From positions 434,001-498,000 of the forward strand of contig JAZAQT010000616.1 in NCBI GenBank assembly GCA_036417435.1: a stretch of DNA of 64,000 bases, in the 5' to 3' direction. A program made the position numbers and the translations under genes. The DNA comes from Inia geoffrensis (taxonomy: Eukaryota > Chordata > Mammalia > Artiodactyla > Iniidae). The notes below the pieces were generated by a model. The model was not told where the DNA came from. It did not search any database and was given only the letters and a program-made list of their open reading frames with translations. Numbering within the stretch: position 1 is the first letter of the stretch; each line of letters begins with the position of its first letter. Positions 38,183 through 52,070 of the stretch are shown here, piece after piece.

Positions 38183-39918
38183 ATCCTTCAGCTAAAATAT
38201 GCATGGAAAACCCAGAATATGGTCCACGAAGTGATCAGGCATAATTTCTAAAACTCATCGCCATTTTCGCCCCCTGATACTCGAGTTCGCCGTTCCAGAT
38301 GCGATATTAACATTCTCCCCACTTGGAGAGTCAGTGCCTTTGACCTCTTGTTTGGCACAGTTTGCAATTTCTGTGGAAGATGAACAGGAATAAGGAGAAC
38401 CAATGAGCGGCTAACTCGATGTGTTTGGACGGGCACATTGAACTCTGATTTCCCTACAGGAAGAAGAATTCACCAAAGGCTCAGCGGGCCATGCCGGAAC
38501 GAGATTAGGGCCTGAAGCAATTCTTCGGGTTTTCGGTCAGCTCACAAGAAAGCGAGTTGAGAAAAGGAGATCTTTGGCACTGTAAATCACAATCCTGCAG
38601 AGTTCCAAATGACCCCTATCATCCAAAAATTTATTGAAGGAAGGCTGTGAAGAGGACTTGAACACGACGCAGAATTGCAGAAAACAGATATCAGGGGGTA
38701 GATAAGAATTGCTCTGAAAGCGTAGGAAAAGAGGCAGCAGTTCGACAGTGATGCACTTGGCCAAAAAGGGCGTATGCGTTGTTTCCTGAATATATTCAGG
38801 AAAAAACGCATACGCCCTTTTTGGCCAACCAAGCAAGCCTGCAATGGAAATCCGCACTACAAGGAAGTCTCACTTCCCACGGATCCAAAGGGCCGTCCGA
38901 AAAAAGTGTAAAATCCAGAGAGGCAGGACAGGCCGTGGAGAACCGGCAGCCTTGTTATGCTGATGGACCGGATGTAAATTGCCAACAGCCACTCTGGAGA
39001 AGTGGATGGTGTTTCCTGGAACAAAGAAAAAACCAAGCTAGAGAGCCTAGGGCACTTCCAGTTATGGTGCTATAGATTCGGAAACTTTAAATGAAAAAGA
39101 CACAGCCACACCAAAGTTTGGGGCTGCTCTGTGTACGGGATCCTTGACTATGGCACAACTTTAATAGCCCAGAAAGAGAAAAATGGATATAGAAATTGTG
39201 GTACATCCCTACAATGGAATATCACTCAACAATGAAGTCCATGGCAACACACCAGTAGCAGCATAATGACAGGATTTAGTTATGATGATTCTAAGTGAAA
39301 TAAGTCACACAGAAAAAGAAACATCATAAGATATCACTAATACCGGGAATGTAAACACGGCTACGTGTGAACTGCATTACAAAACACAACAGAGTCTCAC
39401 ATTTACAAAAGAAACTTATGCTTGCTTAAGGGGAAAGGAGAGTGGGGAGGCTGCATAAAACCAGAGGTTCACATTAGGACAGATACCATTCCATAAGCCA
39501 AATATATATTAGACAAGACCTACTCCTTGCTCAACGAAATGGACTCAACACCCCGTATTCAAAACCTAGGAATATGCCTGACTATGAAAAAAATTAAAAC
39601 CCTTACATTTATAGGTCTCCGTAAGAAAATCATTTGTGTACAGCACCATACACACAGCAGTGTCAATAAGCTAAATCCCCTTATAAAAATAAACTTGAAA
39701 AACAAAACACAAGGACTGTGAAATAGAGAGAAATTCTTATATAAGTCCTTCAGGGCTTGTGAGGAATCTTGGATTTACCACCTCTACATCCACAGCTGGG
39801 GGAGAGATAAGGCTGGACACTTGGGGCTGATAGTATTGGTGAGGGAATGCAGACCCTTTGAGGTAATGGTGCATGGTTCCCATTCCACGGGTCCCAAATC
39901 TCCACGTTTAAGGGATTT
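38183..39918. repeat. Satellite monomer 23 (1,736 bp)
   Basis: GACCGG subtype like monomers 21 and 24, with the palindrome G variant and GAAATTGTGG near 39192. Private TGTAAATCAC near 38581 and GAACACGACG near 38660. Confidence 0.95.
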
Positions 39919-41654
39919 ATCCTTCAGCTAAAATATGCATGGAAAACCCAGAATATGGTCCACGAAGTGATCAGGCATAATTTCTAAAACTCATCGCCAT
40001 TTTCGCCCCCTGATACTCGAGTTCGCCGTTCCAGATGCGATATTAACATTCTCCCCACTTGGAGAGTCAGTGCCTTTGACCTCTTGTTTGGCACAGTTTG
40101 CAATTTCTGTGGAAGATGAACAGGAATAAGGAGAACCAATGAGAGGCTAACTCGATGTGTTTGGACGGGCACATTGAACTCTGATTTCCCTACAGGAAGA
40201 AGAATTCACCAAAGGCTCAGCGGGCCATGCCGGAACGAGATTAGGGCCTGAAGCAATTCTTCGGGTTTTCGGTCAGCTCACAAGAAAGCGAGTTGAGAAA
40301 AGGAGATCTTTGGCACTGTAACTCACAATCCTGCAGAGTTCCAAATGACCCCTATCATCCAAAAATTTATTGAAGGAAGGCTGTGAAGAGGACTTGAACG
40401 CGACGCAGAATTGCAGAAAACAGATATCAGGGGGTAGATAAGAATTGCTCTGAAAGCGTAGGAAAAGAGGCAGCAGTTCGACAGTGATGCACTTGGCCAA
40501 AAAGGGCGTATGCGTTGTTTCCTGAATATATTCAGGAAAAAACGCATACGCCCTTTTTGGCCAACCAAGCAAGCCTGCAATGGAAATCCGCACTACAAGG
40601 AAGTCTCACTTCCCACGGATCCAAAGGGCCGTCCGAAAAAAGTGTAAAATCCAGAGAGGCAGGACAGGCCGTGGAGAACCGGCAGCCTTGTTATGCTGAT
40701 GGACCGGATGTAAATTGCCAACAGCCACTCTGGAGAAGTGGATGGTGTTTCCTGGAACAAAGAAAAAACCAAGCTAGAGAGCCTAGGGCACTTCCAGTTA
40801 TGGTGCTATAGATTCGGAAACTTTAAATGAAAAAGACACAGCCACACCAAAGTTTGGGGCTGCTCTGTGTACGGGATCCTTGACTATGGCACAACTTTAA
40901 TAGCCCAGAAAGAGAAAAATGGATATAGAAATTGTGGTACATCCCTACAATGGAATATCACTCAACAATGAAGTCCATGGCAACACACCAGTAGCAGCAT
41001 AATGACAGGATTTAGTTATGATGATTCTAAGTGAAATAAGTCACACAGAAAAAGAAACATCATAAGATATCACTAATACCGGGAATGTAAACACGGCTAC
41101 GTGTGAACTGCATTACAAAACACAACAGAGTCTCACATTTACAAAAGAAACTTATGCTTGCTTAAGGGGAAAGGAGAGTGGGGAGGCTGCATAAAACCAG
41201 AGGTTCACATTAGGACAGATACCATTCCATAAGCCAAATATATATTAGACAAGACCTACTCCTTGCTCAACGAAATGGACTCAACACCCCGTATTCAAAA
41301 CCTAGGAATATGCCTGACTATGAAAAAAATTAAAACCCTTACATTTATAGGTCTCCGTAAGAAAATCATTTGTGTACAGCACCATACACACAGCAGTGTC
41401 AATAAGCTAAATCCCCTTATAAAAATAAACTTGAAAAACAAAACACAAGGACTGTGAAATAGAGAGAAATTCTTATATAAGTCCTTCAGGGCTTGTGAGG
41501 AATCTTGGATTTACCACCTCTACATCCACAGCTGGGGGAGAGATAAGGCTGGACACTTGGGGCTGATAGTATTGGTGAGGGAATGCAGACCCTTTGAGGT
41601 AATGGTGCATGGTTCCCATTCCACGGGTCCCAAATCTCCACGTTTAAGGGATTT
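39919..41654. repeat. Satellite monomer 24 (1,736 bp)
   Basis: Very close to monomer 23 over most of its length. Shares ATGAGAGGCTAAC near 40139 with monomer 25. Confidence 0.95.
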
Positions 41655-43390
41655 ATCCTTCAGCTAAAATATGCATGGAAAACCCAGAATATGGTCCACG
41701 AAGTGATCAGGCATAATTTCTAAAACTCATCGCCATTTTCGCCCCCTGATACTCGAGTTCGCCGTTCCAGATGCGATATTAACATTCTCCCCACTTGGAG
41801 AGTCAGTGCCTTTGACCTCTTGTTTGGCACAGTTTGCAATTTCTGTGGAAGATGAACAGGAATAAGGAGAACCAATGAGAGGCTAACTCGATGTGTTTGG
41901 ACGGGCACATTGAACTCTGATTTCCCTACAGGAAGAAGAATTCACCAAAGGCTCAGCGGGCCATGCCGGAACGAGATTAGGGCCTGAAGCAATTCTTCGG
42001 GTTTTCGGTCAGCTCACAAGAAAGCGAGTTGAGAAAAGGAGATCTTTGGCACTGTAACTCACAATCCTGCAGAGTTCCAAATGACCCCTATCATCCAAAA
42101 ATTTATTGAAGGAAGGCTGTGAAGAGGACTTGAACGCGACGCAGAATTGCAGAAAACAGATATCAGGGGGTAGATAAGAATTGCTCTGAAAGCGTAGGAA
42201 AAGAGGCAGCAGTTCGACAGTGATGCACTTGGCCAAAATGGGCGTATGCGTTTTTTCCTGAATATATTCAGGAAAAAACGCATACGCCCTTTTTGGCCAA
42301 CCAAGCAAGCCTGCAATGGAAATCCGCACTACAAGGAAGTCTCACTTCCCACGGATCCAAAGGGCCGTCCGAAAAAAGTGTAAAATCCAGAGAGGCAGGA
42401 CAGGCCGTGGAGAACCGGCAGCCTTGTTATGCTGATGGGCGGGATGTAAGTTGCCAACAGCCACTCTGGAGAAGTGGATGGTGTTTCCTGGAACAAAGAA
42501 AAAACCAAGCTAGAGAGCCTAGGGCACTTCCAGTTATGGTGCTATAGATTCGGAAAATTTAAATGAAAAAGACACAGCCACACCAAAGTTTGGGGCTGCT
42601 CTGTGTACGGGATCCTTGACAATGGCACAACTTTAATAGCCCAGAAAGAGAAAAATGGATATAGAAGTTGTGGTACATCCCTACAATGGAATATCACTCA
42701 ATAATGAAATCCATGGCAACACACCAGTAGCAGCATAATGACAGGATTTAGTTATGATGATTCTAAGTGAAATAAGTCACACAGAAAAAGAAACATCATA
42801 AGATATCACTAATACCGGGAATGTAAACACGGCTACGTGTGAACTGCATTACAAAACACAACAGAGTCTCACATTTACAAAAGAAACTTATGCTTGCTTA
42901 AGGGGAAAGGAGAGTGGGGAGGCTGCATAAAACCAGAGGTTCACATTAGGACAGATACCATTCCATAAGCCAAATATATATTAGACAAGACCTACTCCTT
43001 GCTCAACGAAATGGACTCAACACCCCGTATTCAAAACCTAGGAATATGCCTGACTATGAAGAAAATTAAAACCCATACATTTATAGGTCTCCATAAGAAA
43101 ATCATTTGTGTACAGCACCATACACACAGCAGTGTCAATAAGCTAAATCCCCTTATAAAAATAAATTTGAAAAACAAAACACAAGGACTGTGAAATAGAG
43201 AGAAATTCTTATATAAGTCCTTCAGGGCTTGTGAGGAATCTTGGATTTACCACCTCTACATCCACAGCTGGGGGAGAGATAAGGCTGGACACTTGGGGCT
43301 GATAGTATTGGTGAGGGAATGCAGACCCTTTGAGGTAATGGTGCATGGTTCCCATTCCACGGGTCCCAAATCTCCACGTTTAAGGGATAT
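41655..43390. repeat. Satellite monomer 25 (1,736 bp)
   Basis: 5' part shares ATGAGAGGCTAAC with monomer 24. After the palindrome it follows the homogenised type. Private T at 42239 in the palindrome, TTGACAATGGC near 42617 and CTCAATAATG near 42697. It has the older CTCCATAAG state near 43088. Confidence 0.95.
42229..42300. mobile_element. Palindromic MITE copy, monomer 25 (one mismatch)
   Basis: Single private mismatch at 42239 (T for A) in the left arm. Confidence 0.75.
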
Positions 43391-45126
43391 ATCCTTCAGC
43401 TAAAATATGCATGGAAAACCCAGAATATGGTCCACGAAGTGATCAGGCATAATTTCTAAAACTCATCGCCATTTTCGCCCCCTGATACTCGAGTTCGCCG
43501 TTCCAGATGCGATATTAACATTCTCCCCACTTGGAGAGTCAGTGCCTTTGACCTCTTGTTTGGCACAGTTTACAATTTCTGTGGAAGATGAACAGGAATA
43601 AGGAGAACCAATGAGCGGCTAACTCGATGTGTTTGGACGGGCACATTGAACTCTGATTTCCCTACAGGAAGAAGAATTCACCAAAGGCTCAGCGGGCCAT
43701 GCCGGAACGAGATTAGGGCCTGAAGCAATTCTTCGGGTTTTCGGTCAGCTCACAAGAAAGCGAGTTGAGAAAAGGAGATCTTTGGCACTGTAACTCACAA
43801 TCCTGCAGAGTTCCAATTGACCCCTATCATCCAAAAATTTATTGAAGGAAGGCTGTGAAGAGGACTTGAACGCGACGCAGAATTGCAGAAAACAGATATC
43901 AGGGGGTAGATAAGAATTGCTCTGAAAGCGTAGGAAAAGAGGCAGCAGTTCGACAGTGATGCACTTGGCCAAAAAGGGCGTATGCGTTTTTTCCTGAATA
44001 TATTCAGGAAAAAACGCATACGCCCTTTTTGGCCAACCAAGCAAGCCTGCAATGGAAATCCGCACTACAAGGAAGTCTCACTTCCCACGGATCCAAAGGG
44101 CCGTCCGAAAAAAGTGTAAAATCCAGAGAGGCAGGACAGGCCGTGGAGAACCGGCAGCCTTGTTATGCTGATGGGCGGGATGTAAGTTGCCAACAGCCAC
44201 TCTGGAGAAGTGGATGGTGTTTCCTGGAACAAAGAAAAAACCAAGCTAGAGAGCCTAGGGCACTTCCAGTTATGGTGCTATAGATTCGGAAAATTTAAAT
44301 GAAAAAGACACAGCCACACCAAAGTTTGGGGCTGCTCTGTGTACGGGATCCTTGACTATGGCACAACTTTAATAGCCCAGAAAGAGAAAAATGGATATAG
44401 AAGTTGTGGTACATCCCTACAATGGAATATCACTCAACAATGAAATCCATGGCAACACACCAGTAGCAGCATAATGACAGGATTTAGTTATGATGATTCT
44501 AAGTGAAATAAGTCACACAGAAAAAGAAACATCATAAGATATCACTAATACCGGGAATGTAAACACGGCTACGTGTGAACTGCATTACAAAACACAACAG
44601 AGTCTCACATTTACAAAAGAAACTTATGCTTGCTTAAGGGGAAAGGAGAGTGGGGAGGCTGCATAAAACCAGAGGTTCACATTAGGACAGATACCATTCC
44701 ATAAGCCAAATATATATTAGACAAGACCTACTCCTTGCTCAACGAAATGGACTCAACACCCCGTATTCAAAACCTAGGAATATGCCTGACTATGAAGAAA
44801 ATTAAAACCCATACATTTATAGGTCTCCATAAGAAAATCATTTGTGTACAGCACCATACACACAGCAGTGTCAATAAGCTAAATCCCCTTATAAAAATAA
44901 ATTTGAAAAACAAAACACAAGGACTGTGAAATAGAGAGAAATTCTTATATAAGTCCTTCAGGGCTTGTGAGGAATCTTGGATTTACCACCTCTACATCCA
45001 CAGCTGGGGGAGAGATAAGGCTGGACACTTGGGGCTGATAGTATTGGTGAGGGAATGCAGACCCTTTGAGGTAATGGTGCATGGTTCCCATTCCACGGGT
45101 CCCAAATCTCCACGTTTAAGGGATTT
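43391..45126. repeat. Satellite monomer 26 (1,736 bp)
   Basis: Homogenised type with the older CTCCATAAG state near 44825. Private TTTACAATTT (A at 43572), which puts a stop in the minus-strand frame open in its neighbours, and CCAATTGACC near 43813. Confidence 0.95.
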
Positions 45127-46862
45127 ATCCTTCAGCTAAAATATGCATGGAAAACCCAGAATATGGTCCACGAAGTGATCAGGCATAATTTCTAAAACTC
45201 ATCGCCATTTTCGCCCCCTGATACTCGAGTTCCCCGTTCCAGATGCGATATTAACATTCTCCCCACTTGGAGAGTCAGTGCCTTTGACATCTTGTTTGGC
45301 ACAGTTTGCAATTTCTGTGGAAGATGAACAGGAATAAGGAGAACCAATGAGCGGCTAACTCGATGTGTTTGGACGGGCACATTGAACTCTGATTTCCCTA
45401 CAGGAAGAAGAATTCACCAAAGGCTCAGCGGGCCATGCCGGAACGAGATTAGGGCCTGAAGCAATTCTTCGGGTTTTCGGTCAGCTCACAAGAAAGCGAG
45501 TTGAGAAAAGGAGATCTTTGGCACTGTAACTCACAATCCTGCAGAGTTCCAAATGACCCCTATCATCCAAAAATTTATTGAAGGAAGGCTGTGAAGAGGA
45601 CTTGAACGCGACACAGAATTGCAGAAAACAGATATCAGGGGGTAGATAAGAATTGCTCTGAAAGCGTAGGAAAAGAGGCAGCAGTTCGACAGTGATGCAC
45701 TTGGCCAAAAAGGGCGTATGCGTTGTTTCCTGAATATATTCAGGAAAAAACGCATACGCCCTTTTTGGCCAACCAAGCAAGCCTGCAATGGAAATCCGCA
45801 CTACAAGGAAGTCTCACTTCCCACGGATCCAAAGGGCCGTCCGAAAAAAGTGTAAAATCCAGAGAGGCAGGACAGGCCGTGGAGAACCGGCAGCCTTGTT
45901 ATGCTGATGGGCGGGATGTAAGTTGCCAACAGCCACTCTGGAGAAGTGGATGGTGTTTCCTGGAACAAAGAAAAAACCAAGCTAGAGAGCCTAGGGCACT
46001 TCCAGTTATGGTGCTATAGATTCGGAAAATTTAAATGAAAAAGACACAGCCACACCAAAGTTTGGGGCTGCTCTGTGTACGGGATCCTTGACTATGGCAC
46101 AACTTTAATAGCCCAGAAAGAGAAAAATGGATATAGAAGTTGTGGTACATCCCTACAATGGAATATCACTCAACAATGAAATCCATGGCAACACACCAGT
46201 AGCAGCATAATGACAGGATTTAGTTATGATGATTCTAAGTGAAATAAGTCACACAGAAAAAGAAACATCATAAGATATCACTAATACCGGGAATGTAAAC
46301 ACGGCTACGTGTGAACTGCATTACAAAACACAACAGAGTCTCACATTTACAAAAGAAACTTATGCTTGCTTAAGGGGAAAGGAGAGTGGGGAGGCTGCAT
46401 AAAACCAGAGGTTGACATTAGGACACATACCATTCCATAAGCCAAATATATATTAGACAAGACCTACTCCTTGCTCAACCAGATGGACTCAACACCCCGT
46501 ATTCAAAACCTTGGAATATGCCTGACTATGAAGAAAATTAAAACCCATACATTTATAGGTCTCCGTAAGAAAATCATTTGTGTACAGCACCATACACACA
46601 GCAGTGTCAATAAGCTAAATCCCCTTATAAAAATAAATTTGAAAAACAAAACACAAGGACTGTGAAATAGAGAGAAATTCTTAAATAAGTCCTTCAGGGC
46701 TTGTGAGGAATCTTGGATTTACCACCTCTACATCCACAGCTGGGGGAGAGATAAGGCTGGACACTTGGGGCTGATAGTATTGGTGAGGGAATGCAGACCC
46801 TTTGAGGTAATGGTGCATGGTTCCCATTCCACGGGTCCCAAATCTCCACGTTTAAGGGATTT
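45127..46862. repeat. Satellite monomer 27 (1,736 bp), A/C hybrid
   Basis: 5' part has type A markers (TTGACATCTTG near 45285, CTGCAGAG, palindrome G near 45724). The 3' part has type C markers (GATGGGCGGG near 45905, CAGTTATGG, GGACACATACC near 46421, AACCAGATGG, AACCTTGG, CTTAAATAAG). The switch lies between about 45725 and 45905. Private TTCCCCGTT near 45230 and GACACAGAATT near 45609. Confidence 0.94.
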
Positions 46863-48598
46863 ATCCTTCAGCTAAAATATGCATGGAAAACCCAGAATAT
46901 GGTCCACGAAGTGATCAGGCATAATTTCTAAAACTCATCGCCATTTTCGCCCCCTGATACTCGAGTTCGCCGTTCCAGATGCGATATTAACATTCTCCCC
47001 ACTTGGAGAGTCAGTGCCTTTGACATCTTGTTTGGCACAGTTTGCAATTTCTGTGGAAGATGAACAGGAATAAGGAGAACCAATGAGCGGCTAACTCGAT
47101 GTGTTTGGACGGGCACATTGAACTCTGATTTCCCTACAGGAAGAAGAATTCACCAAAGGCTCAGCGGGCCATGCCGGAACGAGATTAGGGCCTGAAGCAA
47201 TTCTTCGGGTTTTCGGTCAGCTCACAAGAAAGCGAGTTGAGAAAAGGAGATCTTTGGCACTGTAACTCACAATCCTGCAGAGTTCCAAATGACCCCTATC
47301 ATCCAAAAATTTATTGAAGGAAGGCTGTGAAGAGGACTTGAACGCGACGCAGAATTGCAGAAAACAGATATCAGGGGGTAGATAAGAATTGCTCTGAAAG
47401 CGTAGGAAAAGAGGCAGCAGTTCGACAGTGATGCACTTGGCCAAAAAGGGCGTATGCGTTGTTTCCTGAATATATTCAGGAAAAAACGCATACGCCCTTT
47501 TTGGCCAACCAAGCAAGCCTGCAATGGAAATCCGCACTACAAGGAAGTCTCACTTCCCACGGATCCAAAGGGCCGTCCGAAAAAAGTGTAAAATCCAGAG
47601 AGGCAGGACAGGCCGTGGAGAACCGGCAGCCTTGTTATGCTGATGGACCGGATGTAAATTGCCAACAGCCACTCTGGAGAAGTGGATGGTGTTTCCTGGA
47701 ACAAAGAAAAAACCAAGCTAGAGAGCCTAGGGCACTTCCACTTATGGTGCTATAGATTCGGAAACTTTAAATGAAAAAGACACAGCCACACCAAAATTTG
47801 GGGCTGCTCTGTGTACGGGATCCTTGACTATGGCACAACTTTAATAGCCCAGAAAGAGAAAAATGGATATAGAAGTTGTGGTACATCCCTACAATGGAAT
47901 ATCACTCAACAATGAAATCCATGGCAACACACCAGTAGCAGCATAATGACAGGATTTAGTTATGATGATTCTAAGTGAAATAAGTCACACAGAAAAAGAA
48001 ACATCATAAGATATCACTAATACCGGGAATGTAAACACGGCTACGTGTGAACTGCATTACAAAACACAACAGAGTCTCACATTTACAAAAGAAACTTATG
48101 CTTGCTTAAGGGGAAAGGAGAGTGGGGAGGCTGCATAAAACCAGAGGTTCACATTAGGACAGATACCATTCCATAAGCCAAATATATATTAGACAAGACC
48201 TACTCCTTGCTCAACGAAATGGACTCAACACCCCGTATTCAAAACCTAGGAATATGCCTGACTATGAAGAAAATTAAAACCCTTACATTTATAGGTCTCC
48301 GTAAGAAAATCATTTGTGTACAGCACCATACACACAGCAGTGTCAATAAGCTAAATCCCCTTATAAAAATAAATTTGAAAAACAAAACACAAGGACTGTG
48401 AAATAGAGAGAAATTCTTATATAAGTCCTTCAGGGCTTGTGAGGAATCTTGGATTTACCACCTCTACATCCACAGCTGGGGGAGAGATAAGGCTGGACAC
48501 TTGGGGCTGATAGTATTGGTGAGGGAATGCAGACCCTTTGAGGTAATGGTGCATGGTTCCCATTCCACGGGTCCCAAATCTCCACGTTTAAGGGATTT
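46863..48598. repeat. Satellite monomer 28 (HOR type A)
   Basis: Full type A marker set, plus CCAAAATTTGG near 47791, shared by types A and B. Confidence 0.94.
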
Positions 48599-50334
48599 AT
48601 CCTTCAGCTAAAATATGCATGGAAAACCCAGAATATGGTCCACGAAGTGATCAGGCATAATTTCTAAAACTCATCGCCATTTTCGCCCCCTGATACTCGA
48701 GTTCGCCGTTCCAGATGCGATATTAACATTCTCCCCACTTGGAGAGTCAGTGCCTTTGACCTCTTGTTTGGCACAGTTTGCAATTTCTGTGGAAGATGAA
48801 CAGGAATAAGGAGAACCAATGAGCGGCTAACTCGATGTGTTTGGACGGGCACATTGAACTCTGATTTCCCTACAGGAAGAAGAATTCACCAAAGGCTCAG
48901 CGGGCCATGCCGGAACGAGATTAGGGCCTGAAGCAATTCTTCGGGTTTTCGGTCAGCTCACAAGAAAGCGAGTTGAGAAAAGGAGATCTTTGGCACTGTA
49001 ACTCACAATCCTGAAGAGTTCCAAATGACCCCTATCATCCAAAAATTTATTGAAGGAAGGCTGTGAAGAGGACTTGAACGCGACGCAGAATTGCAGAAAA
49101 CAGATATCAGGGGGTAGATAAGAATTGCTCTGAAAGCGTAGGAAAAGAGGCAGCAGTTCGACAGTGATGCACTTGGCCAAAAAGGGCGTATGCGTTTTTT
49201 CCTGAATATATTCAGGAAAAAACGCATACGCCCTTTTTGGCCAACCAAGCAAGCCTGCAATGGAAATCCGCACTACAAGGAAGTCTCACTTCCCACGGAT
49301 CCAAAGGGCCGTCCGAAAAAAGTGTAAAATCCAGAGAGGCAGGACAGGCCGTGGAGAACCGGCAGCCTTGTTATGCTGATGGACCGGATGTAAATTGCCA
49401 ACAGCCACTCTGGAGAAGTGGATGGTGTTTCCTGGAACAAAGAAAAAACCAAGCTAGAGAGCCTAGGGCACTTCCACTTATGGTGCTATAGATTCGGAAA
49501 CTTTAAATGAAAAAGACACAGCCACACCAAAATTTGGGGCTGCTCTGTGTACGGGATCCTTGACTATGGCACAACTTTAATAGCCCAGAAAGAGAAAAAT
49601 GGATATAGAAGTTGTGGTACATCCCTACAATGGAATATCACTCAACAATGAAATCCATGGCAACACACCAGTAGCAGCATAATGACAGGATTTAGTTATG
49701 ATGATTCTAAGTGAAATAAGTCACACAGAAAAAGAAACATCATAAGATATCACTAATACCGGGAATGTAAACACGGCTACGTGTGAACTGCATTACAAAA
49801 CACAACAGAGTCTCACATTTACAAAAGAAACTTATGCTTGCTTAAGGGGAAAGGAGAGTGGGGAGGCTGCATAAAACCAGAGGTTCACATTAGGACAGAT
49901 ACCATTCCATAAGCCAAATATATATTAGACAAGACCTACTCCTTGCTCAACGAAATGGACTCAACACCCCGTATTCAAAACCTAGGAATATGCCTGACTA
50001 TGAAGAAAATTAAAACCCTTACATTTATAGGTCTCCGTAAGAAAATCATTTGTGTACAGCACCATACACACAGCAGTGTCAATAAGCTAAATCCCCTTAT
50101 AAAAATAAATTTGAAAAACAAAACACAAGGACTGTGAAATAGAGAGAAATTCTTATATAAGTCCTTCAGGGCTTGTGAGGAATCTTGGATTTACCACCTC
50201 TACATCCACAGCTGGGGGAGAGATAAGGCTGGACACTTGGGGCTGATAGTATTGGTGAGGGAATGCAGACCCTTTGAGGTAATGGTGCATGGTTCCCATT
50301 CCACGGGTCCCAAATCTCCACGTTTAAGGGATTT
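48599..50334. repeat. Satellite monomer 29 (HOR type B)
   Basis: Type B: CTGAAGAG near 49012 removes the CTGCAG site. Perfect palindrome. GATGGACCGG near 49378. Confidence 0.94.
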
Positions 50335-52070
50335 ATCCTTCAGCTAAAATATGCATGGAAAACCCAGAATATGGTCCACGAAGTGATCAGGCATAATTTC
50401 TAAAACTCATCGCCATTTTCGCCCCCTGATACTCGAGTTCGCCGTTCCAGATGCGATATTAACATTCTCCCCACTTGGAGAGTCAGTGCCTTTGACCTCT
50501 TGTTTGGCACAGTTTGCAATTTCTGTGGAAGATGAACAGGAATAAGGAGAACCAATGAGCGGCTAACTCGATGTGTTTGGACGGGCACATTGAACTCTGA
50601 TTTCCCTACAGGAAGAAGAATTCACCAAAGGCTCAGCGGGCCATGCCGGAACGAGATTAGGGCCTGAAGCAATTCTTCGGGTTTTCGGTCAGCTCACAAG
50701 AAAGCGAGTTGAGAAAAGGAGATCTTTGGCACTGTAACTCACAATCCTGAAGAGTTCCAAATGACCCCTATCATCCAAAAATTTATTGAAGGAAGGCTGT
50801 GAAGAGGACTTGAACGCGACGCAGAATTGCAGAAAACAGATATCAGGGGGTAGATAAGAATTGCTCTGAAAGCGTAGGAAAAGAGGCAGCAGTTCGACAG
50901 TGATGCACTTGGCCAAAAAGGGCGTATGCGTTTTTTCCTGAATATATTCAGGAAAAAACGCATACGCCCTTTTTGGCCAACCAAGCAAGCCTGCAATGGA
51001 AATCCGCACTACAAGGAAGTCTCACTTCCCACGGATCCAAAGGGCCGTCCGAAAAAAGTGTAAAATCCAGAGAGGCAGGACAGGCCGTGGAGAACCGGCA
51101 GCCTTGTTATGCTGATGGGCGGGATGTAAGTTGCCAACAGCCACTCTGGAGAAGTGGATGGTGTTTCCTGGAACAAAGAAAAAACCAAGCTAGAGAGCCT
51201 AGGGCACTTCCAGTTATGGTGCTATAGATTCGGAAAATTTAAATGAAAAAGACACAGCCACACCAAAGTTTGGGGCTGCTCTGTGTACGGGATCCTTGAC
51301 TATGGCACAACTTTAATAGCCCAGAAAGAGAAAAATGGATATAGAAGTTGTGGTACATCCCTACAATGGAATATCACTCAACAATGAAATCCATGGCAAC
51401 ACACCAGTAGCAGCATAATGACAGGATTTAGTTATGATGATTCTAAGTGAAATAAGTCACACAGAAAAAGAAACATCATAAGATATCACTAATACCGGGA
51501 ATGTAAACACGGCTACGTGTGAACTGCATTACAAAACACAACAGAGTCTCACATTTACAAAAGAAACTTATGCTTGCTTAAGGGGAAAGGAGAGTGGGGA
51601 GGCTGCATAAAACCAGAGGTTGACATTAGGACACATACCATTCCATAAGCCAAATATATATTAGACAAGACCTACTCCTTGCTCAACCAGATGGACTCAA
51701 CACCCCGTATTCAAAACCTTGGAATATGCCTGACTATGAAGAAAATTAAAACCCATACATTTATAGGTCTCCGTAAGAAAATCATTTGTGTACAGCACCA
51801 TACACACAGCAGTGTCAATAAGCTAAATCCCCTTATAAAAATAAATTTGAAAAACAAAACACAAGGACTGTGAAATAGAGAGAAATTCTTAAATAAGTCC
51901 TTCAGGGCTTGTGAGGAATCTTGGATTTACCACCTCTACATCCACAGCTGGGGGAGAGATAAGGCTGGACACTTGGGGCTGATAGTATTGGTGAGGGAAT
52001 GCAGACCCTTTGAGGTAATGGTGCATGGTTCCCATTCCACGGGTCCCAAATCTCCACGTTTAAGGGATTT
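50335..52070. repeat. Satellite monomer 30 (HOR type C)
   Basis: Type C: CTGAAGAG near 50748, perfect palindrome, GATGGGCGGG near 51115, GGACACATACC near 51629, AACCAGATGG near 51685. Confidence 0.94.

Noticed and set aside
43452..43640. Minus-strand frame of 62 codons kept in most monomers but missing in monomer 26
   Set aside because: A private A at 43572 puts a stop in it. Such free loss argues against a conserved peptide.
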